The notes under the pieces are model-generated. The model had not been told where the DNA came from and ran no database searches. It saw only the letters and a program-made list of their open reading frames with translations. The position numbers and the translations under genes were made by a program. 64,000 bases of DNA from Saururus chinensis. Taxonomy: Eukaryota > Streptophyta > Magnoliopsida > Piperales > Saururaceae. Shown here piece after piece: positions 36,861 to 48,796 of this stretch. The DNA lies in NCBI GenBank assembly GCA_035235625.1, contig CP141140.1, positions 44,201,351-44,265,350 of the forward strand, given 5' to 3'. How positions within the stretch are numbered: the first letter of the stretch is position 1; every line of letters begins with the position of its first letter.

Positions 36861-38295
36861 TCCCAAATAGTAATGCCAAATATCTCTTCATTTGTCTCTT
36901 ATATCATTGTGTTTCTGCATTAATTTTCTTTGTCTAGTCCCTGCTTATTTTGTATATGTTGGTGAAGCATGGTGCGGGGGTCGCCTGTATTTCGTGCTCT
37001 GTTTCTATCGGATCTCTCAATTGGTTCATTGCATTTGTGTCTAGTTGAGCAGTAATGTGCTTTCATTTGGATGTTGTTTTCTTATGTTCATTTGGGACTT
37101 GCTCCTTGCTGCCATATTCATTTGTTTTTAATTTTTCTGATTAGGGTCTGTCCAACTTTTTGGTTATTTTTGTCTGTTGAATAATAGTCACTTTGTTCTT
37201 CTATGAATTTCTTTCTTTTTCAGTTTGCCACGCTCAATTTCTCAAAAAAAAACCTCTTAATGTCTATTATAAAATTATCTTTCGATGCTCAATTGTTGGT
37301 CTATGTTGTGAGCTATTTTGTCAATTATATCTCTTTCTTAGGACGTGAGACTTTGAAATCCCTCATATGGTCAGATTGTTCATATTTTGATAGCCATTCA
37401 CGTCACTTTTAAAGATATTTGCTTAATGCTACAAACTACATACAGGCATCTCATTTGTGCATTTGTTTGTGAATGTGGCTTACATTCATGATTATTGTTT
37501 AGCTTGGTCTTAACTCCTTTTCGTGTTGTTTACCCCTGTGTTTCGTCTTTCTCTATGACTTTGACTTAAGCTTGACTGCTCTTGTATTTTTATGAAACCT
37601 AGAGGAGTTCCGCTTATTTTTTATCACACAGAGGAAATTGGCTTATATTGATTTCATGTGTACTATTGATATGTTATATGTCTCTAGTTTTATGTTATGT
37701 GATTGGCTTATTCTAAAATTGAAATGCTAAATTCTCTTCACAACATTATAACTTTATGAATGCACTTTATGATGTTTCAGGAGTCGTCATTGAACATTTA
37801 GTGTCTTCTCCATAGGAGGCTTCCATATATCAAATCCCTATATCATGAAGAATAAATCAAGTATGTTTTCTTTCATCCCTATGGTTAAATAATGTTAGCA
37901 ATATTGTTGAACTTGTAAGAGTATTGCTGATGTATTATGATTATTGCTAATGATTTAGCATTGTTTTTGATGCTTTAGCATTATCGATGATAATCCTATT
38001 ATCAATAAATTAAGTATGTGCCACATTTTCCAAGCATTATTGCTAAAACCATGTTAGCATTATTAGTAAATTGTTATCGTATAATTGCTAAGACTTTATA
38101 ACATGTTTTGTATAATGATTTGGCTTTATTGTTATAACGTTTGAACAAGCTTATTGATGTATGTTTCACCAACTATTTTAATTTTCTTTTTCATTTTAAA
38201 AGATTCATAACTAAAAATGATTCTTGAATTGAGATCTCTACTCATAAGATATTGAATTATATGGCTATGTTATTCATGGGGTATACTAAACACAT
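36861..38295. other. Non-coding left interior of the MULE
   Basis: T-rich, with no coding frame of note. It is the upstream region of the ULP1-type gene and may contain its promoter and a 5' untranslated exon. No clear TATA box could be chosen. Confidence 0.4.
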
Positions 38296-38328
38296 TTGTT
38301 AAACATCTATATACCTTCGTACTCATCC

Positions 38329-41300
38329 ATGGATATCTATGCAGAAGTTTTTGAAATGAAGAAGAGGAGCCTAGGCCTTGCACTAGGGTCAAAAAATATT
38401 AGGCGTGAGTCACTAAAAGTCCCTTGCACCCCCATGAGACTAACAAAGTCAATCAACATTCTCTCTACCATACCGCAGGTGAAGAACTTGTTTGGCCAGA
38501 CCCCATTCATCAAATTGCTTAATGCCATAACCATTATTTGTCAGGCATCACTGTTTGAAGTTATTTTGGGTTATTGGTCTGAGGCTCAACCTGGGGTCAC
38601 ATTCAGGGGACACAGAGTGGACTTTACTGTGGAGGATGTAGCCCTCATCACTGGCCTAAAAATGGGGGGCGATCGGGTGGTATTCGGCCAGAAACGAGAG
38701 AGGGGTGAGTTTTGTAAGGGCCATTTTGGGAAGAAGGTTACAAGGTCTGAAATTGAAAGGAAACTGGACCTGTTACAAGGCAAGACTGATTCTAAATCAA
38801 TGGAGGATTGTGCAAGATTGATCGTCTTGCACATTTTTGTATGCCTTCTATTTACTTAGACCAACCATGTGGTCAAGAATGAGTTAGTTGACCTGGTGGA
38901 AGACATGGGCAACCTCCATTGGTATGACTGGCCTCAAGCCATTTATGACTTTTTAGTAAGTTCAGCCTTAGCCCTCCATAGGAAGCTTGTGTTGAAGGAG
39001 GAAGGCAAGTTTGAGGGATACGGATCATTGATTGGAGCCGCATTTGTCCTATAGGTATTTTATACTTTGTACATAATTATATTTCATTTTTATGTGGGAG
39101 CTACAAGATACTAATGTATATCTATTATATGTCATAGGTGTGGGTGTTTGAGCATTTTCGGATGTTCATATCCCCTATGCCGGAGAAGCTACCCCGATTT
39201 TGCAAATGGCCAAATTGTGGCCTTGTAAAGGGTGAAAAAGAGGGAACACACCACAGGTCGGTGGGTAGATATGCACAATTGTTCAAATATGTGAGACCAC
39301 AAGAGGTAATTGCAACAAGATAATATATATAATGAAATATTTGAGAGTTTTTTAAGAGTTGTTCAACTCTTAATTTTATTGAAAGTTGGATGTTAAATCA
39401 TTGTGCATATGTTAACTGCAGGTTTTATCTGTGTTGGTTCCTGCTGCAAATGAGTCATATCTATTTGAAGGGGCAAGAAAAACTTCAAAGAAAAGGAAGG
39501 TAGGAGTCGAGGCTCTGGAGCAGGGGAAGGATAGTTGGGGTGGGCTATTGGTCTTGAAGTCCTCCATAGAGAATATGTCCTCTGCACTTAGAGTTGTGCA
39601 GAGTGCCATGTATATATTGCATGAGGAGGGTTACCATACAGGCCAGCTACATGGTGTAATTGACACCATTTCAGAAAACTTTTCAAAATTTAAAAGCATG
39701 GCTGATCATTTGGTGAAGAGGCCACTGAAGAAGATGAGGCATGCCTCACCCCCTAGAGCTGGGAACAAGGAGGAACGTGGTGAAGCAAGAGGTGAGGGTG
39801 TGGAGGGTGAAGAGGCGGAGGAAGAGGAAGGAGATGAGGAAGAGGGGGGAGAGGAAGTAGAGGACAAAGAGGAGGGGGAGAAGATGGGGGAGAGGAGGGG
39901 GGTGAGGAGGAAGGAGAGGATGGGGGCAAGGAGGTGGGAGAGAAGGAAGGAGAGGAGGGGGAGATGATGGGGCAGAGGAGGGGGGAGATGATGGGGGAGA
40001 GGAGGGGGGAGAGGAGGAAGGAGAGGAGGGTGGAGAGGATGGAGGAGATGAGGGGGGAGAGGAGCAAGAGGTGGGTAAAAGAGAGGAAGGGCCAGATGGG
40101 GATGAGAGAAAGAAGGATGAGGAGGGAGATGGATATAAGAATAGGGGTGTTGAGAATGTGGAATGTCCATCAAAGAGGCCTGTACGGGTGAAATATAAAA
40201 CCAAGAAGTATGGGACTCCATTTACACAAGAGACGAAGAAAACAAAGAGGGAGAATAAGGCATTGATTGAAGACGTGGAGGCTGCAACAATTGTTGTTTC
40301 TTCCCAGCCCTCAACCAAGCAAACAGTCCCTACCATCCTTCGCCAGCCATTGAAGATAAATTTATGCAATCCCCTCTCTAATTTGACTAAGTGGGACCAA
40401 GATACTATTGAAAAATTCATTAAAGACGGGAGCCACTCCATGGCGAGGGTTGTTGTCGCTGACAAAGACTTGATAGATATGTTAAAGGCGGAGTACATAT
40501 CCTCTAATGTAAGACTACAATTTCTCCTTTTTACATCTTAACTAGTCAATATTGCTTATATATTAAATGTATGTTTCGATGCATGTAGGTTATAGATGCA
40601 TATATGTATATGCTAGAGCAGAGGGCCTCTAGATCAACTGGAAATGCCTTTCCCAAATGCCACTTTGGGAGCTTTGCCTTGCAATATTATTTTACCCAGG
40701 TATGGTCAACAATATAATGTCTATTTATTGGATTAAGTTAGGTTATGGACTAAGTCAAATCGACACCAATTGCAACAGAAAGATGTGGCAAAAGACATAA
40801 TGGATGACCTGGCGACCACTTGTTTTGGAGCTGATAAAGATTACCCTGACATTATCTTCTTACCACTATGTGACAATGCACATTTCCACTTGTTGGTGGT
40901 AGATGTGACCGACGGTGAAGTGAAATGGTTTGATTCAATGCCAGGGTATGGCCATAAGAAAAGGCTTCCGAATGTGAGGAAATTGGTGAGTAATTGTATG
41001 ATTAAGTTAAAATGTCTTTTTTTAGTGATGGCTTTTAAACTAATTCAGCTAACATGTCTAGGTCACAAACATAAGAGTATTACTTGAGGAGCACCTTAAG
41101 GATTTTAATCCTAAGAAGTGGAAGATCAATAGTCAAAAGGGACCATATCAAGGCAACGGGGTTGATTATGGGTTCTTCCTCATGCGTACAGTCTATTGCA
41201 TTAGTTCTGGACTGCCGGTTGATTTTACTCAGGTATATGGCCTAATTGTAGATATCTATTTTAGTTTCTTCTTTGTACCTTCATTCAAAGTGAGGGGATG

Positions 41301-41393
41301 CAATATTAATTGTTTCAACTATTTTAGGAAGATATCTCTCAGCGCTTGAGACTTGTAATGGCTGCAGAGATCTTGAGAGGCTATGTTGAATGA
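38329..41393 (+). pseudogene. ULP1-type (C48) cysteine protease gene of the MULE, disabled
   Basis: Seven exons fit with GT-AG borders: 38329-39054, 39138-39305, 39422-40508, 40589-40699, 40779-40985, 41062-41232 and 41328-41393. Exon 1 encodes a DUF1985-like N-terminal domain (RGHRVDFTVEDVALITGLKM). Exon 3 has a Glu-rich low-complexity tract. Exons 5-6 encode the C48 peptidase core: the catalytic His in AHFHLLVVD, Asp in WFDSMPG, and the oxyanion Gln in PYQGNGVDYG. Family members have DCG at this last site, so the nucleophile Cys is replaced by Tyr (TAT 41167-41169). There are two in-frame stops in exon 1 (TAG 38857-38859 and 39052-39054) and one net frameshift in the Glu tract. Such genes cut SUMO or ubiquitin-like modifiers, and MULE-borne copies have no settled role. 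The start ATG at 38329 is a choice; 38296 is also possible. Confidence 0.8.
39780..40140 (+). repeat. Purine-rich Glu-coding tract in the ULP gene
   Basis: GAGGAGG-type sequence encodes an acidic Glu/Gly run in one frame and Arg/Glu/Gly in another. The frame entering at 39422 ends at about 39967, and the frame that continues to 40508 is offset by one. The shift lies between about 39890 and 40075. Confidence 0.8.
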
Positions 41394-42008
41394 GTAGGAA
41401 CCTCTACGTGATGGTAAGAAACTTAAAGTTTATATATTTATGATGAAAACTATATTGATGGTACATTTTAGCATTTATTTTGATAGGTTTCATCTCTCTT
41501 CTAATGGACCATATTAGTTAAAATTGTGACTCATATAGGTTAATCTTGTTTAGATAGGAACATTTTGTTGTTATACTATCTTTTGATATTACTATATAAT
41601 ATAGCATTGTTTCAGTATCAGTCCAAGAAGACAACTATCTTTTTCTGAAAGGATTTTGTATTTCTAATCTTACAGTTTTTGGACGAGAAGTTAAAGGAAA
41701 CAGTGCACAGGTAACTTCTTTACCTACCTCTAGTTTTTAGCTCATCTTGTTCAGGTTTTCAATGGATGGTTTATTTGTTGCTCAAGTAGATTGAAATGTC
41801 ACTTTTAGAGGTTTGATTATGCAAATATTTGGTCGCAGAAGGCAGAGTTTTAAAAATTTGGCCTTCAAGAATAGGGTCTGGTGAGCTTGTTGTGGAAGTT
41901 TTGTTTGGTCCAGAAGCAGCTAGGGGAAGCTTTGGTGAAATTGTTGGAATATCTATAAGCATTTTGGAGTTTCTCATTATATATCAATGTCAAAAATAGG
42001 GGACTCTG
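41394..42008. other. Interval between ULP gene and GEX3-like exons
   Basis: No clear gene. It holds the 3' side of the ULP gene and possibly the edge of the captured GEX3-like locus. No domain was recognised. Confidence 0.35.
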
Positions 42009-42535
42009 CATATAGGCTGCATGGGCATCATCTTTGGAGTTCAGGGCCTGTACTCCATCGGTTCGGCTATAGCCAAGGCTGCAAGGAGAATGTGACCAAT
42101 TGTTATTTCACTTCAGCCCCTATTATAGATCGTTGCCAAGGAAGTCTCCATGTGAGGTCTCATTAAACCTATTTTACATTTCATTCCTCATTTATCTTTC
42201 CGCTATTACTGTCCATTTCTTTTTATTTTCACCTTCCCCATCATTTGAATTTGTAATGTTTTTCACCATTCTCATCCTGCTCAAGCAGATGGTAAATACT
42301 GAAGGTCAGCTTTATTCCTTGTCTATTCAGAAGCCTCACTATAACTGGATACAGGATTTTAGTGAAGTAGACAGCATTTTTACAGTGGCTCCAGGAAACA
42401 ATGGTCGCCTCTTCCTGGCTTTCCCGAGGAGATCTATCATAATGGCACTTGAAGTTTCATTTGGAAATGTTATTTGGAAACAAAGTGTTGGCCCCTTGAA
42501 TACACAGGAGAGTTCCCCTGTGGTTGATTCCAATG
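42009..42535 (+). pseudogene. Captured GEX3-like (PQQ/beta-propeller) gene fragment, two exons
   Basis: Exon A (about 42009-42151) encodes AYRLHGHHLWSSGPV and then CYFTSAPIIDRCQGSLH, with donor GTGAGG. Exon B (42289-42535), after acceptor CAAGCAG, encodes NTEGQLYSLSIQKPHYNW, FTVAPGNNGRLFLAFPRRSI and IWKQSVGPLNTQESSPVVDS, with donor GTAAAT. The PQQ-like pattern (GxLYSLS, LALDVSxGNxxW, PVVDSNG) resembles plant GAMETE EXPRESSED 3, a membrane-linked protein of egg cells and pollen. Only an internal part is present, with no start, end or membrane segment. It lies 177 bp before the first uncoupling-protein exon on the same strand. Family identity is from memory and moderately sure. Confidence 0.55.
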
Positions 42536-42712
42536 GTAAATGTTTTTGACATATTATCTCTATCACAGATTCTGATGTATGGACGGTAATTATTTTCTTG
42601 CCATACTCATTTCTACCATTGGCATCTTTATCATTTTGAAATGAGGCAGTTTTCATTATTTTCTTATGTTCTTTTGCATTTTTGTGAATGCATTGTTGTG
42701 GCCATTGTACAG

Positions 42713-45014
42713 ATTTGCACAATCCCTTTGGATACTGCAAAAGTCAGATTGCAGCTTCAGAAAAAAGCTGCTTCAGGAGATGTTGGAGTACCAAAATACA
42801 AGAGAATGTTGGGTACTGTTGCGACAATAGCAAGGGAAGAAGGTTTGGTGGCTCTATGGAAGGGCATTGCACCAGGGTTGCATCGTCAGTGTATTTATGG
42901 AGGGCTACGGATTGGGTTATACGAACCAGTATGTCTTGGGCCCATTCTCCAGTTGTTTGCCTACACATTCAACAGTTATATTGACATTTTTTATGTATTG
43001 ATGTCGTGCTAGAATATTGTGCAGGTTAAATCCTTTTATGTTGGTAAGGATTTTGTTGGCAATGCTCCATTATCCAAAAAGATACTTGCTGCGCTTACAA
43101 CTGGTGAGTTATGAGTACTAGCAATGTTTTTATTTATGCTTTGGAGCAACAAAAACAAAATCATGGCGCAATCTACTAGGTGTAAACTCATTGTTCATTG
43201 ATTTTCTCAATTTTAATGTCAAACAGGTGCTATAGCAATCACTGTAGCCAATCCAACAGATCTTGTGAAGGTTCGCCTTCAATCTCATGGGAAGCTTCCT
43301 CCTGGTGTACCTAGGCATTATTCTGGTGCATTAAGTGCTTATTCAACAGTTATCAAATAGGTACTAACTTTTTCATTCTAATCATGTCATAACAAGTAAC
43401 AATATAACTAAAAAATGATCCATATTTTAGGAAGGATTTGGAGCCTTATGGACTAGAATTGGGCCTAATATTGCCCGAAATGCCATTATTAATGTCTTTG
43501 AGATTGCCAGTTATGATCAAGTGAAAGAGGTATAACTTATACAATATTTGATCTTTACTCTGTGTTAGCCTAATATATTTTTGCATTCTGCAATTTATCA
43601 CAATTTTTTAATGTTTTTTTCAATGCAGACAATTTTGAAAATTCCAGGTTTTACAGATAATGTTATTACGCATCTATTGGATGGTCTAGGAGCAGGGTTC
43701 TTTGCAGTGTGTATTGGTTCCACTGTTGATGTGGAAACATTTATGTACTTTGGACTATTATTTTGTTCTTTTTGCATATTTTAAGATTATATATTGACAT
43801 AGTTTACGATCAGGACGAACTGAAGTTAATAGGAGTGTGTCTTTACCTTTAGCTGGATAAATAAAAAAATTCCTAATTTTGCTTTTTTTTTTGCTTTAAA
43901 TATTTCAACCATTAATTTTTTTAAAAACTTCGCCTTTATGTAGAACCATGACACTTGCTGATAATTTATAATGGAATTTTGTATTGTATTTTCACAACAA
44001 AATTTTCTCTTTGGTGGTAATACAACGTCCTATCTCTTCTTCTGTTAAGTTACTGAAGCATAGTCCATGTAAAGCCACTAGAAAATATTAAGAAATGGTT
44101 GATGTGAAAGATGTTTTTGGGCAATCATAATAATAATTTGCAGACGAACTATTTAGGTAAGAAGTAAGATGAAATCAAGAATGATGGGAGACACAACATA
44201 CAAAAATACACTAGACTGCTTCAGTAAGACTTTGAAAAATGACGTATTTCCTATTTTGAGATAGCTTCCTTTCTTTGAAGTTATTTAGTTGGTAGTTGGT
44301 ATTTTCTGTATCATGAAACTGAATAGGATGTGAAATTTGTAACCTATAGCTGCCCTGATGTTTCCTCAGGGACCTTTGGCATTCTACAAAGTATTTATCC
44401 CTAATTTTGGTCGGCTTGGATCATGGAATGTGATCATGTTTCCGACCTTGGAGCAGGTAAAGTTGAAATTTCCTTTTTTTTAAATGTTGCCTATCTATAT
44501 AAGTTGAATTTGTTGTCTTTAGCTACTTACGATGATATGTTTAGATGGAGTCGGAAATTGATTAAACAATTTTTGCTTTGCGTTTTATTTTTGGTCAGTT
44601 GATCCCCTAAAAATTTTGCTTTATGGTCATAGCCACTAGATATTGAGTTGGGTTCAAACAGACCCAATAATCTCAATACCTTCTGAAACATTTCTAGTTA
44701 ACATTATCAAATCAAGTAGTTAAATTCCCAGTATAGTTTCTGAAACATTTCCAGTTAACTTTTATTTGTTGACACTATACCAACACGTCTGAGTATGAAT
44801 TGGGCAATTAGTATTGATTTAATTTGTATGTGAAAAAAGAAATATTCTGAACTTAAAGTCAGATATGGAGATATTTATTTGAGTCTGCATCATCATCATT
44901 GTTGATCTCTTAATTAACAATTAATGGTGTTGCTACTTTCACGTTTTTATTCATATTGTTCCTTTTTTGTATGAATAGGCCAAGAAATTCTTCAGAAGAG
45001 ATTCAGCTAATTAA
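42713..45014 (+). pseudogene. Captured mitochondrial uncoupling protein gene, exon 1 missing
   Basis: Eight exons of a plant UCP/PUMP carrier fit: 42713-42928, 43025-43103, 43227-43360, 43431-43529, 43629-43730, 44169-44243, 44370-44456 and 44979-45014. Carrier signatures are PLDTAKVRLQLQ (repeat 1) and PTDLVKVRLQ (repeat 2). Repeat 3 reads GSTVD...KSRMMGD, so its conserved Pro is lost. KIPGFTDNVITHLLDGLGAG and [16 protein letters not shown] are typical of the family, and the ending AKKFFRRDSAN fits the usual C-terminus. Exon 1, with the N-terminal helix start, is absent and replaced by GEX3-like sequence. Exon 4 ends in TAG just before its donor, and the acceptor of the KSRMMGD exon is weak. 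Introns are retained, so genomic DNA was captured, not an mRNA copy. Active family members dissipate the proton gradient in the inner mitochondrial membrane. Confidence 0.88.
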
Positions 45015-46263
45015 GAAACTGGATTTCCAGTCATTCCGAGGGAAAAATAGATATGCAGACAAAAGGTGCTGTGGGAGTTTTTCCTATTGTTGACTAATAA
45101 GTTTTCCCAGTGCTAAAGTGTCCTTTCATTATAAACATTGCCTCAAAGTTTCTGGAATTTGTTGAGCCGAATTTGCAGCAAAGACATATAATTTAATATC
45201 TACAGACTAGACCTACTTCATTTGTGCTCTTTTACAGGATAAGTTGTTCAAACATTTTGCCCTTGTGATAATCGAAACTTCAGGAATCTTTTCCACTGTA
45301 GTGTTTTGCTGTAAGGGAGCAATTATAAAAGAAATGGGGGTTTTTAATGCCCTAACAGTGTGTAACATCAAAACATGGACATCTATAGTGATACTTTCTT
45401 TTTGGCCGATTAAAGTTGCATCACGCTTGAGGTCTCTCACAGGTTAATAAAGATCTGGAGAAGGCCACCTCGTACTTTGGTTGCACTGGTTCAGTTTTCG
45501 TCCTTCCGTGAATTCTTTCTAATCTTATTGATCGATACGGGATAATTGATTAATGCGCCATTGCCCAATGAATTAGCATTGCTTGTCAAAGATTAGTGTA
45601 CAAAAAATTGCAAGTGGCTTATCTATCTACTTTGGACATGCCTTTTTTTAAACTCTCACTTGTTCGGAAAATTTGGTTCAGACTGATCTTCGGTTTAAAT
45701 TCTTCAAACTTATAAACGACTTTGCCACAAGCTTAAATCTTTGCAAATCATGTACATCATTTCCCATTTCTTTCGGCCTTCTCTGTTCCTTTATCTCCAA
45801 TTTAATTGATATTTATAAATTGTATTACTATATAAAGCAGGTTGAGTAACGATAGGAATTTTTATTTTTACCTATGTACCCATATTTTTTACCTTTACCC
45901 ATCTTTAAAACTTAATTTAACTATTGAATTTTTTTTATTGAACTAGAAAATATTTATATTTGTTAAACTTTCAAACTTTTTGTATTGTCCTCAATTGGTA
46001 TGTGATATGAACTTATTTTGATAAAATTATTTACGATAATTTTTAAATAATTATCACATGTTTTTAACTGAAAATGCTCATATCATGTTTGAAACAATAT
46101 TGGCCACTTCATTGAGGAAAATTGATGGGCGGATATGATCTCTTCCTATATTTATTTGTAGAAAGATAAGTCTAGTGAAGGACATATGACTGTTTGCTGT
46201 GGATTGCATAAAAATGTCTTATGAGCGTCTTGTTTGCTTAAGAATATGGCAGAGAAGGGATTT
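45015..46263. other. Downstream of the captured uncoupling-protein gene; no gene seen
   Basis: Probably contains its 3' untranslated region and captured flank. Small open frames at 45213-45447 on both strands have no recognisable content. Confidence 0.4.
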
Positions 46264-48366
46264 TGTAGATCTGATAGTTGTGGTTGGTTGGATTGATCTC
46301 CCAATGGTGTTGTTTTAAGGTTAGAGTGACATACATAATTAATCGAGTTGGAGAATGAAGTCCTCACTCAGATTCAAAATGTCTGCTCTTGCAAACAATT
46401 TATATATAGAAAAAAAAATATTATTGCAGATCATAGGCAATTTGAATACGTCAGGCTGCAGAGGCAAGTGAAATTTGTGCAGCATTATTTGTACACCATT
46501 GCAACGTTATCGGGCAACGTTGCAGCCTTAACGCTGCCACATTGCAACAATAACGCTGCAACATTGCAGCAATATCGCCACAACGTTGCAGCGTTATCGC
46601 TGCAATGTTGTAGCAATAACGTTGCAACGTTGCAACGCTATCGCTGCAACATCGCATCAATAACGCTGCAACATTGCAGCAATATCGCTACAACATTGCA
46701 GCATTATCACTGCAATGTTGCAACGTTATCGAGGAACGCTGCAACGTTGTAGCAATAACGCTACAATGTTGCAGCAATATCGCTACAATGTTGCAGCGGT
46801 ATCACTGCAATGTTGCAACGTTATCGAGGAACATTGCAATGTTGTAGTGTTATGCTACAACGTTGCAGCAATATCGCTACAACATTGCGGTGTTATCACT
46901 GCAACATTGTAGCAATATCGCTACAACATTGCAGCGTTATCACTGCAATGTTGCAATGTTATCGAGGAACGCGGCAACGTTGTAGCAATAACGCTACAAT
47001 GTTGCAGCGTTATCGCGGCAACGTTGCAATGTTATTGCTGCAACATTGCATCAATAACGCTGCAACATTGCAGCAATATCGCTACAACGTTGCAGAGTTA
47101 ACACTACAACGTTATTGAGGAACATTGCAACGTTGTAGCAATATCGCTACAACGTTGCAGCGTTATCACTGCAATGTTACAGCAATATCGCTACAACGCT
47201 ACAGTGTTATTGATGCGATGTTGCAGCGATAACATTGCAACGTTGCCGCGATAACGCTGCAATGTTGTAGCGTTATTGCTACAATGTTGTCGCGTTCCTC
47301 AATAACGTTGCAACATTACAGTGATAACGCTGCAACATTGTAGCAATATTGTTGCAATGTTACAGCGTTATTGATGTGATGTTGCAGCGATAACATTGCC
47401 GCGATAATGCTACAACGTTGTAGCATTATTGTTACAACGTTGCCGCGTTCCTCGATAATGTTGCAACATTACAGTGATAACGCTGCAACGTTGTAGCAAT
47501 ATTGCTGTAACATTGCAGTGATAACGCTGCAATGTTGTAGCGATATTGCTACAACGGTGCAGTGTTCCTCGATAACGTTGCAACATTGCAGTGATAACGC
47601 TGCAACATTGTAGCGATATTGCTGCAATATTGCAGCATTATTGATGCAATTTTGCAGCGATAACGTTGCAATGTTGCCACGATAACGCTGCAACGTTGCC
47701 GCGATAACGCTGCAACATTGTCGCGTTATCGCTACAATGTTGCAGCGTTCCTCGTTAATGTTGCAACATTGCTGCGATAACGTTGCAACGTTGTAGCAAT
47801 ATTGCTGCAATGTTGCAGCGTTATTGTTGCAATGTTGCAGCGTTAAGGCTGCAACGTTTTAGTGATAATGTTGCAACATTGCAGTGATATTGCTACAATG
47901 CTGCAACGTTGCCCGATAACATTGCGACGTTGTACAAATAACGCTACACATATTTCACTTGCCTCTGCAGCCCGCCGTATTCGAATTGCTTACGATCAAG
48001 GAGTCATGTATCTAGTACAAGTGCAAGTGTGATTTTATAGTAAATATTATCATGCGATTGTTTTATTATGTCTATAGATGTCACCATATATGCAAATTAG
48101 GGTTTGATTGCTTGGAAAAGAAAATGAAGTTCCAATTCAAAGGTCTCTCTGGTTCTGCAGATCATTATGTCACCTATTTTTTCTTCTAATACTCGTGGAT
48201 CTGCAATAATAATATTTTTTCTATATATAAATTGTTTGAAAGAGCAGACATTTTAAATTTGAGTGAGGACTTCATTCTCCAACTCGATTAATTATGTCTG
48301 TCACTCTAACCTTAAAAACAACACCATTGGGAGATTAGTCCAGCCAACCACAACTATCAGATCACA
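46264..48366. repeat. 2.1 kb foldback (giant inverted repeat) of GCAACGTTGC-type palindromes
   Basis: The outer arms TGTAGATCTGATAGTTGTGG (46264) and CCACAACTATCAGATCACA (ending 48366) pair over ~230 bp. The pairing includes 'aattaatcgagttggagaatgaagtcctcactcag' and 'ctgcagaggcaagtgaaat'. The right arm has ~195 bp (about 47997-48195) not present in the left. Between the arms, 46490-47960 is filled with short units such as GCAACGTTGCAGCGTTATCG. The left half carries CGTTATCGAGGAACG and the right half its reverse complement CGTTCCTCGATAACG, with the switch near 47200. The whole unit can therefore fold into one hairpin. It may be a nested foldback or long-TIR element. No target duplication could be confirmed. 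Confidence 0.75.
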
Positions 48367-48796
48367 GTTAAGAAACAAAAAACTGTCGGAAATGTTATTT
48401 GTATTGACTCTGTCCAATTTTTAGATTTTTCGCTTCTCTGTTTACTGCCTTAGACAATTCAAACTAAACTGTTAAAAAGACAAACTCACTAAGGGACAAT
48501 CATGAAAACCTTGATCATGGAAAATCACAGGGGTTCGGCAAGTGATACAACTATGTCCATCTTTATAATGTGAGCCTGATAGGTCATGCTGGAAATATAC
48601 CAGTTATATCTATTTTGCTGCTGGGAATAGAGATAATATAAATTACATTTCTTCTTTCAGTTATTTGTCAATATACATGGGAAGATATCTCAAGATTTCC
48701 CATTCCATACGCTCAAATCATCCTCTAGCTGTAAATTCTCATTAAGTAAACGTGTCAATACTATAACAAACATAAACCCTTCATTATTACCCTTCT
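48367..48796. other. Interval between foldback and CABIN1-like fragment
   Basis: No gene seen. AT-rich. Confidence 0.35.

Noticed and set aside
39706..40498. Ser/Pro/Leu-rich minus-strand frames
   Set aside because: Antisense shadow of the Glu-rich tract of the ULP gene.
42713..45014. Annotation as a functional uncoupling protein gene
   Set aside because: Exon 1 is missing, exon 4 ends in a stop, the third carrier motif has lost its Pro, and the locus is within a MULE.
46348..47118. Long frames encoding repeated LQRYRGxLQRCSNNATMLQ-type peptides (also 47469-47810 and 55537-55955)
   Set aside because: Direct translation of the GCAACGTTG repeat; both strands and several frames are open, so not a protein signal.
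46490..47960. Possible CRISPR-like array of short repeats
   Set aside because: Plant nuclear context, units are palindromic and contiguous without unique spacers, and orientation flips in the middle.
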